Positions 6,668-13,119 of a stretch of DNA of 13,815 bases are shown here, piece after piece. A program made the translations under genes and the position numbers. Within the stretch, counting starts at the first letter, position 1, and each line of letters opens with the position of its first letter. Origin of the DNA: an uncultured Chloroflexota bacterium (GTDB taxonomy: Bacteria; Chloroflexota; Dehalococcoidia; UBA3495); NCBI GenBank assembly GCA_913052545.1, contig CAJXEF010000044.1, forward strand, positions 1 through 13,815, given 5' to 3'. The notes beneath the pieces were generated by a model. It was not told the DNA's origin and made no database searches. It saw only the letters and a list, made by a program, of their open reading frames with translations.

Positions 6668-7954
6668 ATGCCGGCATATGCCGTAATAGGCGGTCAATGG
6701 GGAGACGAAGGGAAAGGTAAGGTAATCGATTACCTGGCGGGTAGTGTCGATTACGTAGTTCGCTATGCTGGGGGCAACAACGCGGGCCATACTGTAGTAA
6801 ATGACCAAGGTACGTTTCAACTACATTTGGTTCCATCTGGGATATGTTGGCCAGATGTTCGTGGCATTATAGGAAACGGAGTGGTAGTTAACCCTGATGT
6901 TTTGCAGGGAGAACTGAGGATGTTGTCAGCCAGAGGAATTGACACCTCTCGTCTGTATGTCAGCGAAAGAGCACATGTGATAATGCCATATCACATTCTC
7001 CTAGATAATTTAGAGGAAGAAGCCCGAGGCTCCGGAGCAATAGGTACTACGGGTCAAGGTGTTGGCCCAGCCTACATGGATAAGACAGGACGTATGGGAA
7101 TACGAGTCGGTGATCTTTTGGACTCATCGACGTTAGAGGCCAAGCTCCGACCAACTTTGGAATTCAAGAATGCTCTAATAACCAAAATATACGACAAAGA
7201 TCCCTTGTCTATGGAAGATATGCTATCTAAGTGCAAGGAATGGGCCCAATGGTTGAAACCTCATGTGCAATCGACGGAGAAACTCATTCAAGATATCTTG
7301 GCAGGGAATCAAAGGATATTGTTGGAAGGGGCTCAAGGAACTTTGCTAGATTTGGATCACGGATCGTACCCATACGTTACTTCGTCTTCTCCATCTGTAG
7401 GAGGAGCTTGTACAGGCCTCGGGCTAAACCCGCAATCTATATCTGGAGTCCTGGGAGTATTTAAAGCATATTCAACCCGGGTAGGCAGTGGTCCTATGCC
7501 GTCTGAATTACATGATGAAACCGCTGAATTATTAAGGGAAAAAGCTCACGAATATGGAACTACGACAGGGCGCGCTAGACGGGTTGGTTGGTTCGATGCT
7601 GTGGCCGCTCGATATAGTCGGCAAATTAATGGTTTTACAGGAATGGTATTTACTCGGCTTGATATTCTGGATGGTTTTCCATCTGTAAAAATTTGCGTAG
7701 GGTATAAAGTAGGCGATCAAGAGATCGACTATTTCCCAGCGAATATAGCCCTGCAGGAACAATGTTTGCCGGTGTACGAAGAGCTACCAGGTTGGGACAC
7801 CCCCACTGCAAGTTCAACCAGGAAAGATCAACTACCCACGAATGCTTTGAACTATATAAAACGGGTCGAAGATTTAGTGGGCTGCCGGGTACAGATTATA
7901 TCCACTGGTCCGAGTAGAGAGGAGACTATATTGGTTGAGCCAGTTTTGGTTTAG
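6668..7954 (+). CDS. purA: adenylosuccinate synthetase
   Basis: The enzyme joins IMP and aspartate using GTP to form adenylosuccinate, the first committed step from IMP to AMP. At 428 residues it is full length for the bacterial family. The P-loop-like GGQWGDEGKGK (8-18) contains catalytic Asp13, and His41 lies in NNAGHTVV. The family signature GVGPAYMDKTGRMGIRVGDL covers 131-150. The IMP and Mg region EGAQGTLLDLDHGSYPYVTS covers 220-239, TTTGRARRVGWFDA covers 298-311, and STGPSREET closes the fold at 412-420. In the guanine-specificity motif, usually TKLD, the lysine is Arg330 (FTRLD). This conservative change may be normal in its lineage. The ATG is preceded by AGAGG at 6657-6661. No other purine gene is next to it. 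Confidence 0.98.
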   Translation: MPAYAVIGGQWGDEGKGKVIDYLAGSVDYVVRYAGGNNAGHTVVNDQGTFQLHLVPSGICWPDVRGIIGNGVVVNPDVLQGELRMLSARGIDTSRLYVSERAHVIMPYHILLDNLEEEARGSGAIGTTGQGVGPAYMDKTGRMGIRVGDLLDSSTLEAKLRPTLEFKNALITKIYDKDPLSMEDMLSKCKEWAQWLKPHVQSTEKLIQDILAGNQRILLEGAQGTLLDLDHGSYPYVTSSSPSVGGACTGLGLNPQSISGVLGVFKAYSTRVGSGPMPSELHDETAELLREKAHEYGTTTGRARRVGWFDAVAARYSRQINGFTGMVFTRLDILDGFPSVKICVGYKVGDQEIDYFPANIALQEQCLPVYEELPGWDTPTASSTRKDQLPTNALNYIKRVEDLVGCRVQIISTGPSREETILVEPVLV

Positions 7955-8019
7955 GAATGTGCTGGGGTGGCTGGCGGAGCAGCTAAAATTTGAGACTGTG
8001 TTAAAAGGCGACTATAACT

Positions 8020-8244
8020 ATGCAATATACATCTAAATTTGGAATTTACGTTAATTCTAAAGATGGGGAAGTGGTTCGTATTAACTCGCCATATTGGTTG
8101 CCAGAGGAACCGGATTGGGTTTTTCTAACTTCTGAGGTTAACTCTACGTTGTTGCAGATCCGTGACCTAGCTCGTGAACAAGGCATCTCAGATGACCCGG
8201 GTAACTTAGTCTGGGGTCGGATTCCTCTGAAAGAAGAGGATTGA
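8020..8244 (+). CDS. small acidic protein, unrecognised
   Basis: The 74-residue product has no signal peptide, membrane segment or cysteine motif, and I do not recognise a family. It opens with a likely beta hairpin (FGIYVNSKDGEVVRI), then has the aromatic and proline-rich YWLPEEPDWVFL, a short helix at about 43-55 and an acidic end (KEED). The composition is that of a folded soluble protein rather than a chance frame. It starts 65 bp after purA on the same strand, with AAAAGG about 12 nt before the ATG, so it may be translated from a purA read-through transcript. Conservation next to purA in relatives would be the test of whether it is real. Confidence 0.6.
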   Translation: MQYTSKFGIYVNSKDGEVVRINSPYWLPEEPDWVFLTSEVNSTLLQIRDLAREQGISDDPGNLVWGRIPLKEED

Positions 8245-8371
8245 TTCCAGTCAGTTTAGTTGCATGTATTTAATTGGCCTCCATCAATTATTGCGTCCTA
8301 GACCTGCTGATTAATGTTACTGTCCAAAGATATGTTAGTTTCCAAATTAGCGATGTAAAACGGTAGATTTA

Positions 8372-8806
8372 GTGGGTTTGACTGAACGTATATTAATTGG
8401 AACCGATATCACACAATCTCGAAGACGAATTCGATGGGCTTACATGTGTGGGTACCTGTATGCTGGAGTTTGTCTGCTAAATACACTCCTATTGTTTTCA
8501 ACGTGGGACTCAGAGATTAGTGGATTATGGAGCACAGGTCAATCCGTTTTTGTTGTTCTCGAATCTAGTCTAATAGCTATCTTATCTTTTGGATTATCTC
8601 GGCGAAATAAATTGGGTGCAATAGGGCTATTCGTATATTTCTCGGTCAGTAGGGTTCCGTTACTGATTTTAGGGTTCTTACCGGCTGTGAACGAACTAGA
8701 CGATCTCGTGAGGTTAATAGTGTCGCAGGTTCTACCTGCCTATTTATTTTTTCAAGGTCTCCGGGGGGTTCTAACGTTTCATGTTTTGAAGCATCGGGAT
8801 TATTGA
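8372..8806 (+). CDS. small membrane protein with four predicted helices, unrecognised
   Basis: The 144-residue product begins with a short polar segment containing SRRRIRW (15-21). Four hydrophobic helices follow at about 23-45, 59-77, 82-104 and 112-137, with short loops, a basic patch (SRRNK) between the second and third, and HVLKHRDY at the end. This is the layout of a small integral membrane protein of the cytoplasmic membrane. No catalytic or transport motif is visible. The start chosen is GTG at 8372; a TTG two codons later is also possible, and neither has a clear ribosome binding site. It lies 127 bp after the 74-residue gene and is followed, 84 bp on, by a palindromic terminator. Confidence 0.7.
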   Translation: MGLTERILIGTDITQSRRRIRWAYMCGYLYAGVCLLNTLLLFSTWDSEISGLWSTGQSVFVVLESSLIAILSFGLSRRNKLGAIGLFVYFSVSRVPLLILGFLPAVNELDDLVRLIVSQVLPAYLFFQGLRGVLTFHVLKHRDY

Positions 8807-8890
8807 AAAAAGCATTGGGTTCTTGAGATTCGGGGCTCTATTGAAATCGCTCTATAGTGCTTAGACGAATAAAAGGAAGTTTGCTTTAGT

Positions 8891-8942
8891 CTCCTATATA
8901 TGAAAAGAGTCCGATTAATCGGACTCTTTTCATATATAGGAG
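8891..8942. terminator. perfect 52-bp palindrome, bidirectional intrinsic terminator
   Basis: The 26-bp arms match perfectly with no spacer, the centre lying between 8916 and 8917. The core is a classic terminator on both strands: an A-run, a stem GAGTCCGA closed by TTAA, the complementary TCGGACTC, then TTTT. It lies between two converging genes, 84 bp after the membrane protein's stop and 16 bp after the stop of the flavin monooxygenase read from the other side, so it can stop both transcripts. The arms continue 12 bp beyond the U-tracts (CTCCTATATATG), much longer than termination requires. Confidence 0.9.
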
Positions 8943-8958
8943 TTACTTTAGAAGAATT

Positions 8959-10113
8959 TTACGATTTGAAAGCTGGAAGTACTCCTTCGGCGAATTTGGT
9001 TAATTGATCTTTAAAGACCTCCTGTGGCATTCCCATAACTGCGCCTAAATTAACCCGTTCGACTCCGGGATACTTTGCTTCAACTTCTTTCAAATGGTCA
9101 ACTATAGACTCGGCGGGCCCACAGAGCCAAACTTTGTTTTCTACCGCTGCTTCGAGGCTAGGAAGATCAGTGAATGGAGCCATAGCTCTATTTCCGACAG
9201 CACTAATTTGTTCGGGTCTCAGCTGCATCAAACCGAGAGGTGCAGCGAATTTCATCGCTTCCTCGAAATATGGCTTGGCCTCTTCGATGGCTTTTTCTTC
9301 CGTTTCTCCTATGAAAAACCTGTACCCAAAAGCTATGTCTTCTCCCATCTGTAGGTCTCTACCGTATTCTTTAGCAGTTTTCTGATACGTCGACAATCGT
9401 TCCTCTCTAATGGGTTCTGGTGTATTCGCAACTAATGCTTTGATTCCCTTTTTAGCCATGAAATCGATTCCCCGCGGGTTACCGCTTACCAGTGGTTGCC
9501 ATATGTCAACGGGTTGCCGTAAAGGCCGTGGGACTACGCTAAGTTCCTTTAGCTGGTAGCCCCGGTATTCGACATCCGCTGGTATTTTGTAGTGTTTACC
9601 ATGGTGGGAGAACGATTCTTCACTGAGAGCTTTAATAAGTACCTCTACTTGTTCTTCAAACAACTCCCGGTTAGCATCGCCGTCCAACATAGGGGACCCG
9701 AATGTTTCTACTTCTCTACTATGATATCCGCGCCCTACCCCAAATATCACTCTGCCGTTAGTTAAAATATCGGCCATAGCGAAATCCTCTGCTAGTCTCA
9801 GTGGGTGCCACATTGGTGTTATGTTAAAACCGCAGCCGAATTTTAGACGCTTAGTATGACTGGCCAAGTAGAGGCTTAACATGAGTAGATTGGGTATACA
9901 TTCGTACCCTTCGGGTTGGAAGTGGTGCTCTGCCATCCAAAACTCGTCGTATCCGAGGGTTTCTAGGTGTGTCGAGAAATTGAGAGCCCAGTCGAAGGCC
10001 TGAGCTAGATTCTCATTCGAATACCTACGGTCGTTTGCTGGCGTACCTTGTAGGCCGAGGTTGTCGTCGACCACGTGGCCGGCATAAGAGGCGCTAAAAT
10101 TTTTAAATGCCAT
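8959..10113 (-). CDS. LLM-class flavin-dependent oxidoreductase (bacterial luciferase-like monooxygenase)
   Basis: The 384-residue product spans one bacterial-luciferase-like TIM barrel. Family features include the early HLETLGYDEFWMAEHHF (49-65), CGFNITPMWHPLRLAEDFAM (94-113) and ILTNGRVIFGVGRGYHSREV (116-135), where the GVGRGY strand-turn and its neighbours line the flavin pocket. A substrate-side insertion covers about 165-200. Such enzymes use reduced FMN or F420, usually supplied by a separate reductase, to oxygenate or oxidise substrates; the substrate cannot be read here. It is the last gene of the five-gene operon, 35 bp after the second SDR, with AAAGGAAA before its ATG, and ends just before the palindromic terminator. 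No flavin reductase is in the window. Expansion of this family is a known trait of SAR202 genomes. Confidence 0.92.
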   Translation of the reverse strand: MAFKNFSASYAGHVVDDNLGLQGTPANDRRYSNENLAQAFDWALNFSTHLETLGYDEFWMAEHHFQPEGYECIPNLLMLSLYLASHTKRLKFGCGFNITPMWHPLRLAEDFAMADILTNGRVIFGVGRGYHSREVETFGSPMLDGDANRELFEEQVEVLIKALSEESFSHHGKHYKIPADVEYRGYQLKELSVVPRPLRQPVDIWQPLVSGNPRGIDFMAKKGIKALVANTPEPIREERLSTYQKTAKEYGRDLQMGEDIAFGYRFFIGETEEKAIEEAKPYFEEAMKFAAPLGLMQLRPEQISAVGNRAMAPFTDLPSLEAAVENKVWLCGPAESIVDHLKEVEAKYPGVERVNLGAVMGMPQEVFKDQLTKFAEGVLPAFKS

Positions 10114-10148
10114 GATATTTCCTTTAATTCCTCGATTCTGAATTTACC

Positions 10149-11069
10149 TTAAATAGCAGGGGGAGGAGCTGGCGCAGGATTATGGAGTTCCAAACCTAAT
10201 GTAGCTGGAAAGACCTTAGCGAGTTCTTCTAGTGTCCATCTTCCTTCTTTATGGATAGTTTTTACTGGATCAGGTTCATTTAATAGGCTTACCAAACCTG
10301 CTGTGACGTGAAAGACATGTCCGTTGACATGTGAGGATTCGTCCGAGGCGAGCCATGTTACAAATGGTGCAATGTCTTCTGGTTCCCCTCGCAAGGTTGT
10401 CGAGGTGCCAGAGGTGATACCTCTGGAAGCCCTCAAAGTTCGAGCTTCTTCAGGAACGCTTGTTGTCATCCTGGTGGAAGCACTCGGAGATATCGCGTTG
10501 GCGGTGACCCCATAACGGCCCATATCGCGGGCTACTACGCGAGTAAAACCTGCTATTCCATCTTTAGCAGCACCATAATTAGCTTGTCCTGAGTTGCCGT
10601 ATAATCCTGAAGTTGAACTGAATGTTATGACTCTGCCGGACCGCTGTTGCCTAAAGAGAATGCAGGCATTTTTAACTATAGTGAAAGTACCTTTTAAATG
10701 CACTGCGATGACATCGTCCCATTCCTCTTCGCTCATATTGAAAACCATGCGGTCTCTTAATATACCGGCACAGGTAATTACAATGTCCAGTTTCCCGAAA
10801 CTATCAATCGCAGTTTGGATTATGTTTTCGCCGCCCGACATTGTTGCTACCGATTCAGCACAAGCAACTGCAATGCCTCCGGACTCTTTGATTTCATTTA
10901 CCACTTGCTCGGCTACTGATTGGTTGGCACCCGTCCCGTCAACGTTGACACCAAGGTCAACTACAACTACTTTGGCGCCCTCTTCGGCTAATTGCCGGGC
11001 TACCCCCTGTCCTACACCTCTCCCAGCTCCCGTGACTATTGCCACTTTATCTTTTAGTAGGTTTGCCAT
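10149..11069 (-). CDS. SDR family dehydrogenase, MFE-2-like 3-hydroxyacyl-CoA dehydrogenase (copy 2)
   Basis: The 306-residue product is a classical-type SDR. The nucleotide-binding TGAGRGVG is at 13-20, with Asp38 after the second strand favouring NAD(H). CAG replaces the usual NAG at 100-102. The catalytic residues are Ser152, Tyr165 and Lys169 (YGAAK). The stretch CAGILRDRMVFNMSEEEWDDV and the C-terminal tail (about 265-306) resemble the dehydrogenase domain of multifunctional enzyme type 2, which oxidises 3-hydroxyacyl-CoA in beta-oxidation. Its first 200 residues are gap-free and 162 of 200 identical to the neighbouring SDR, while the last third is much more divergent. It sits between that paralogue (65 bp) and the flavin monooxygenase (35 bp). 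AGAGGAA precedes the ATG. The substrate is unknown. Confidence 0.9.
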   Translation of the reverse strand: MANLLKDKVAIVTGAGRGVGQGVARQLAEEGAKVVVVDLGVNVDGTGANQSVAEQVVNEIKESGGIAVACAESVATMSGGENIIQTAIDSFGKLDIVITCAGILRDRMVFNMSEEEWDDVIAVHLKGTFTIVKNACILFRQQRSGRVITFSSTSGLYGNSGQANYGAAKDGIAGFTRVVARDMGRYGVTANAISPSASTRMTTSVPEEARTLRASRGITSGTSTTLRGEPEDIAPFVTWLASDESSHVNGHVFHVTAGLVSLLNEPDPVKTIHKEGRWTLEELAKVFPATLGLELHNPAPAPPPAI

Positions 11070-11134
11070 TATGAAATTCCTCTATTAGATCTATTTTCGG
11101 TGACTGATATTTCTGTAAGTAGGTAGTGGCCCAA

Positions 11135-12052
11135 TTACGCTGGAGGGGCAGGATTAGCCAGACCCTGGGTAAGGTAGTTACGGGCCAGTGGAGCTAAATC
11201 ATCGAGTGACCAATGGCCGTTGGGTTCAAATATAACCCGTTCAGGTCTGGGCTGAGACATAAGAGATACGTCACCGCCGTGAACGAGGAATGTTTGACCA
11301 TTGACATTATCGGCGAAGTCACTCGCTAGATAACAGACGAAAGGAGCTATATCGTCAGGGTCCAGTTGCTGAAGTTCATCTCCTTCAGACAGTGAAGCTA
11401 CGCCACCTCGAGCTCGTATTTCGGCAGCCGAATCTGGTATAGCGCCAATCATTCTAGTTGAAGCTCGTGGAGCGATAGAGTTTGCTGTTACTCCGTACCG
11501 GCCCATATCCCGTGCCACTACTTTGGTAAATCCGGCTATCCCGGACTTAGCAGCTCCGTAGTTGGCTTGACCTGAATTTCCTACTAATCCTGACTGGGAG
11601 CTGAAAGTTATAATTGTTCCAGACCGTTGTTGTCTAAAAAGAATGCAGGCATTTTTAACCACAGTAAAAGTACCCTTTAAGTGTACTGCGATTACGTCAT
11701 CCCATTCCTGTTCACTCATATTGAAGATCATACGATCCCGTAAGATCCCTGCACAGGTAACTACTATGTCTAATTTACCAAAATTATCTATTGCCGATTG
11801 AACTATACGTTCTCCGCCATCCATGGTTGCTACTGATTCAGTGCAAGCTACGGCTATTCCGTGGTCTTGGGTAATTTCTTTTGCAACTTGCTCGGCGATG
11901 GATTGGTCGAATCCGGATCCGTCGACGTTAACTCCGGGGTCAACAACAACGACCTTGGCACCCTCCTTAGCCATTAATTGGGCGACTCCCCGACCTACCC
12001 CTCGGCCAGCCCCGGTAACTATAGCCACTTTATCTTGCAAAAAATCAGCCAT
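11135..12052 (-). CDS. SDR family dehydrogenase, MFE-2-like 3-hydroxyacyl-CoA dehydrogenase (copy 1)
   Basis: This 305-residue paralogue of the next gene has the same motifs at the same positions: TGAGRGVG at 13-20, Asp38, CAG at 100-102 and the Ser152, Tyr165, Lys169 triad, plus the same type of C-terminal extension. The region after residue 200, which in SDRs forms the substrate lid and C-terminal strand, differs strongly from copy 2 and includes an acidic stretch around SEGDELQQLDPDD. The two may act on different stereoisomers or chain types, or form a heteromer; this is inference. Its start overlaps the end of the MaoC hydratase gene by 8 bp, with AAAGGAGA inside that gene, indicating translational coupling and a shared pathway. 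Confidence 0.9.
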   Translation of the reverse strand: MADFLQDKVAIVTGAGRGVGRGVAQLMAKEGAKVVVVDPGVNVDGSGFDQSIAEQVAKEITQDHGIAVACTESVATMDGGERIVQSAIDNFGKLDIVVTCAGILRDRMIFNMSEQEWDDVIAVHLKGTFTVVKNACILFRQQRSGTIITFSSQSGLVGNSGQANYGAAKSGIAGFTKVVARDMGRYGVTANSIAPRASTRMIGAIPDSAAEIRARGGVASLSEGDELQQLDPDDIAPFVCYLASDFADNVNGQTFLVHGGDVSLMSQPRPERVIFEPNGHWSLDDLAPLARNYLTQGLANPAPPA

Positions 12053-12488
12053 TTGAGTCTCCTTTTGATGGTAACTCCACGGTTGCTGTTCCGGGAGTCG
12101 TGTTTTGTCCGCCCGGATTTTCTAGCCATATAGTGCAATCGACCAGATAATTCCCGTTAAGTTGATATTTTCGATCAACTGTACCCTTGGTGGTTATAAC
12201 CTGGCCCGGAAAGTCCATTCCCCTGTATTGGCACGACAATCTTTTTAACGATCCAAGTGGCCCGGCCCAGTCTGTCATAAACTTTCCTAAGAAAGCACTT
12301 TTAAGGGCCCCGTGGAGGATCGGGCCATCTAAGTTATTTCCTTGGGCAAAGTCCTTATCATAATGGATTTCATAAAAATCACCGGAGGCACCAGCATATT
12401 GGACTAGTTGTCTGGTGCTAGGCTTGTGCGATTGAGGTGTTAATTCTGATCCTTCCTCAACATCTTCCCAGAAAAGTTGGTTTGGCAA
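12045..12488 (-). CDS. MaoC-like hydratase, catalytic subunit
   Basis: The 147-residue product is a single hotdog domain of the MaoC (R-specific enoyl-CoA hydratase) family. The hydratase-2 motif is present as YAGASGDFYEIHYD at 31-44, with the catalytic pair Asp37 and His42. The usual NPIH reads YEIH. LDGPILHGALKSAFLGKFM follows, matching the family's 'GxxxHG' segment. Family enzymes add water to trans-2-enoyl-CoA to give (R)-3-hydroxyacyl-CoA, the substrate type of the MFE-2-like SDR downstream. The start is TTG at 12488, supported by AAGGAG seven nt upstream. The gene lies 28 bp after the non-catalytic MaoC-like subunit and overlaps the SDR by 8 bp. The pair probably forms a heterodimer as in mycobacterial HadAB or ChsH1-ChsH2. 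Confidence 0.9.
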   Translation of the reverse strand: MPNQLFWEDVEEGSELTPQSHKPSTRQLVQYAGASGDFYEIHYDKDFAQGNNLDGPILHGALKSAFLGKFMTDWAGPLGSLKRLSCQYRGMDFPGQVITTKGTVDRKYQLNGNYLVDCTIWLENPGGQNTTPGTATVELPSKGDSNG

Positions 12489-12516
12489 GTAGGACTCCTT
12501 AGAATGGCATGTGCAA

Positions 12517-12942
12517 CTAATATCGAATTGAGGTGTTAGTTTGTGTCGCGACTACCTCTGTAAATTGATTAACGTACGTTATTAAATTGGTCATTATGAT
12601 CATAAGACCCATTCTTCCAGACCTTTCCTGTAGGTCAGTTATCTCACTGGTGGCTGTAATGTGATCACCTACTCTGACAGGTTGAAAATATTCCCAGTCG
12701 CTACCGCCGTCCAATAGCCTCGTGAAAGGTAGATCAAAGGGCAGTTCCGGTCGCTCGATTCTGATGGATCTCAAAAAGGTTGGTGGCGTAATCAACCCTC
12801 CGTATTTGCTCTTTCTAGCTATGGCCTCGTCTGTCCAGAGGGGGTTATTGTCACCTATGGCCTCGGCGAATTTCATTATAGCCCCCTTTTCCACTTCCAA
12901 AGTGATAGGGTTACTTTGTGCGCCAATGGCTTGTTCCCGCAT
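12517..12942 (-). CDS. MaoC-like hotdog protein, non-catalytic partner subunit
   Basis: The 141-residue product matches the N-terminal MaoC-like hotdog domain: EVEKGAIMKFAEAIGDNNPLWTDEAIA (17-43), GGLITPPTFL (48-57), and DWEYFQPVRVGDHITATSEI (82-101). At the hydratase motif the Asp remains in GDNNP (Asp32) but the histidine is Trp37 (NPLW where catalytic members have NPIH), so it should not be a hydratase alone. This is the usual division of labour in heterodimeric MaoC enzymes, where this subunit shapes the acyl-binding tunnel. It is the first gene of the operon. The ATG at 12942 is kept because the preceding residues are needed for the hotdog fold; it lacks a clear ribosome binding site. 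ATG at 12876, preceded by AAAAGGGGG, is an internal alternative that would remove 22 residues. Confidence 0.85.
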   Translation of the reverse strand: MREQAIGAQSNPITLEVEKGAIMKFAEAIGDNNPLWTDEAIARKSKYGGLITPPTFLRSIRIERPELPFDLPFTRLLDGGSDWEYFQPVRVGDHITATSEITDLQERSGRMGLMIIMTNLITYVNQFTEVVATQTNTSIRY

Positions 12943-12950
12943 TTCTGCGG
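12937..12950 (-). promoter_or_regulatory. hairpin with GAAA loop overlapping the operon's first start codon
   Basis: On the minus strand CCGCA-GAAA-TGCGG forms a 5-bp GC-rich stem with a GNRA tetraloop. The A of the ATG at 12942 is the last loop base, and the T and G are in the stem. The leader before it has no purine-rich ribosome binding site. The structure could limit initiation of the whole operon's translation; this is inferred from sequence only. Confidence 0.5.
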
Positions 12951-13001
12951 TTAAAAAGAGGGAGATGTTGTCACTTTTTATACCTATATCAATGCAAAAA
13001 A

Positions 13002-13030
13002 AGTCTACAGGTATGGGAGAACAGTGTCAA
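13002..13030 (-). promoter_or_regulatory. candidate sigma70-type promoter for the five-gene operon
   Basis: On the minus strand a consensus TTGACA (13030-13025) is followed after 17 bp by TAGACT (13007-13002), a 4/6 match to the -10. The predicted start near 12995 gives a leader of about 50 nt to the first operon gene. It is the best promoter-like site in the window together with the one at 5448-5476. Confidence 0.6.
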
Positions 13031-13040
13031 GAAAACCTCT

Positions 13041-13080
13041 TAACACGACAAGCATTTTGATGAATAAATTATGCGTGTTA
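13041..13080. repeat. inverted repeat in the divergent intergenic region
   Basis: TAACACG at 13041-13047 faces CGTGTTA at 13074-13080 across 26 bp. It lies ten bases upstream of the operon's -35 element and about 40 bp before the start of the divergent gene at 13120. That is the expected place for an operator controlling both directions. The spacing is longer than one simple dyad, so two half-sites on the same DNA face or chance are alternatives. Confidence 0.35.
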
Positions 13081-13119
13081 GCATTGAATATAGGACACTA
13101 CAGATTAGTTCAATAAGAT

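Noticed and set aside
6624..6836. Minus-strand frame of 70 codons across the purA start
   Set aside because: It is antisense to the conserved N-terminal purA motifs and its leader, with no family resemblance.
8271..8290. TAATTG...CAATTA hairpin after the 74-residue gene, considered as a terminator
   Set aside because: The stem is six AT-rich pairs and no T-tract follows, so it would be too weak for intrinsic termination.
8245..8371. tRNA or other structural RNA gene in the 127-bp gap
   Set aside because: I see no cloverleaf arms, T-loop sequence or CCA end on either strand here, nor in the other gaps of the window.
10594..11088. Open plus-strand frame of 164 codons opposite the second SDR gene
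   Set aside because: It lies fully antisense to a gene with intact SDR motifs, and a similar antisense frame occurs opposite the paralogue, as expected from shared codon usage. Its translation has no recognisable domain.
10149..12052. Assembly artefact as explanation for the SDR duplication
   Set aside because: The copies differ throughout at the nucleotide level and have distinct C-terminal thirds and intergenic sequences, so it is a real tandem pair.
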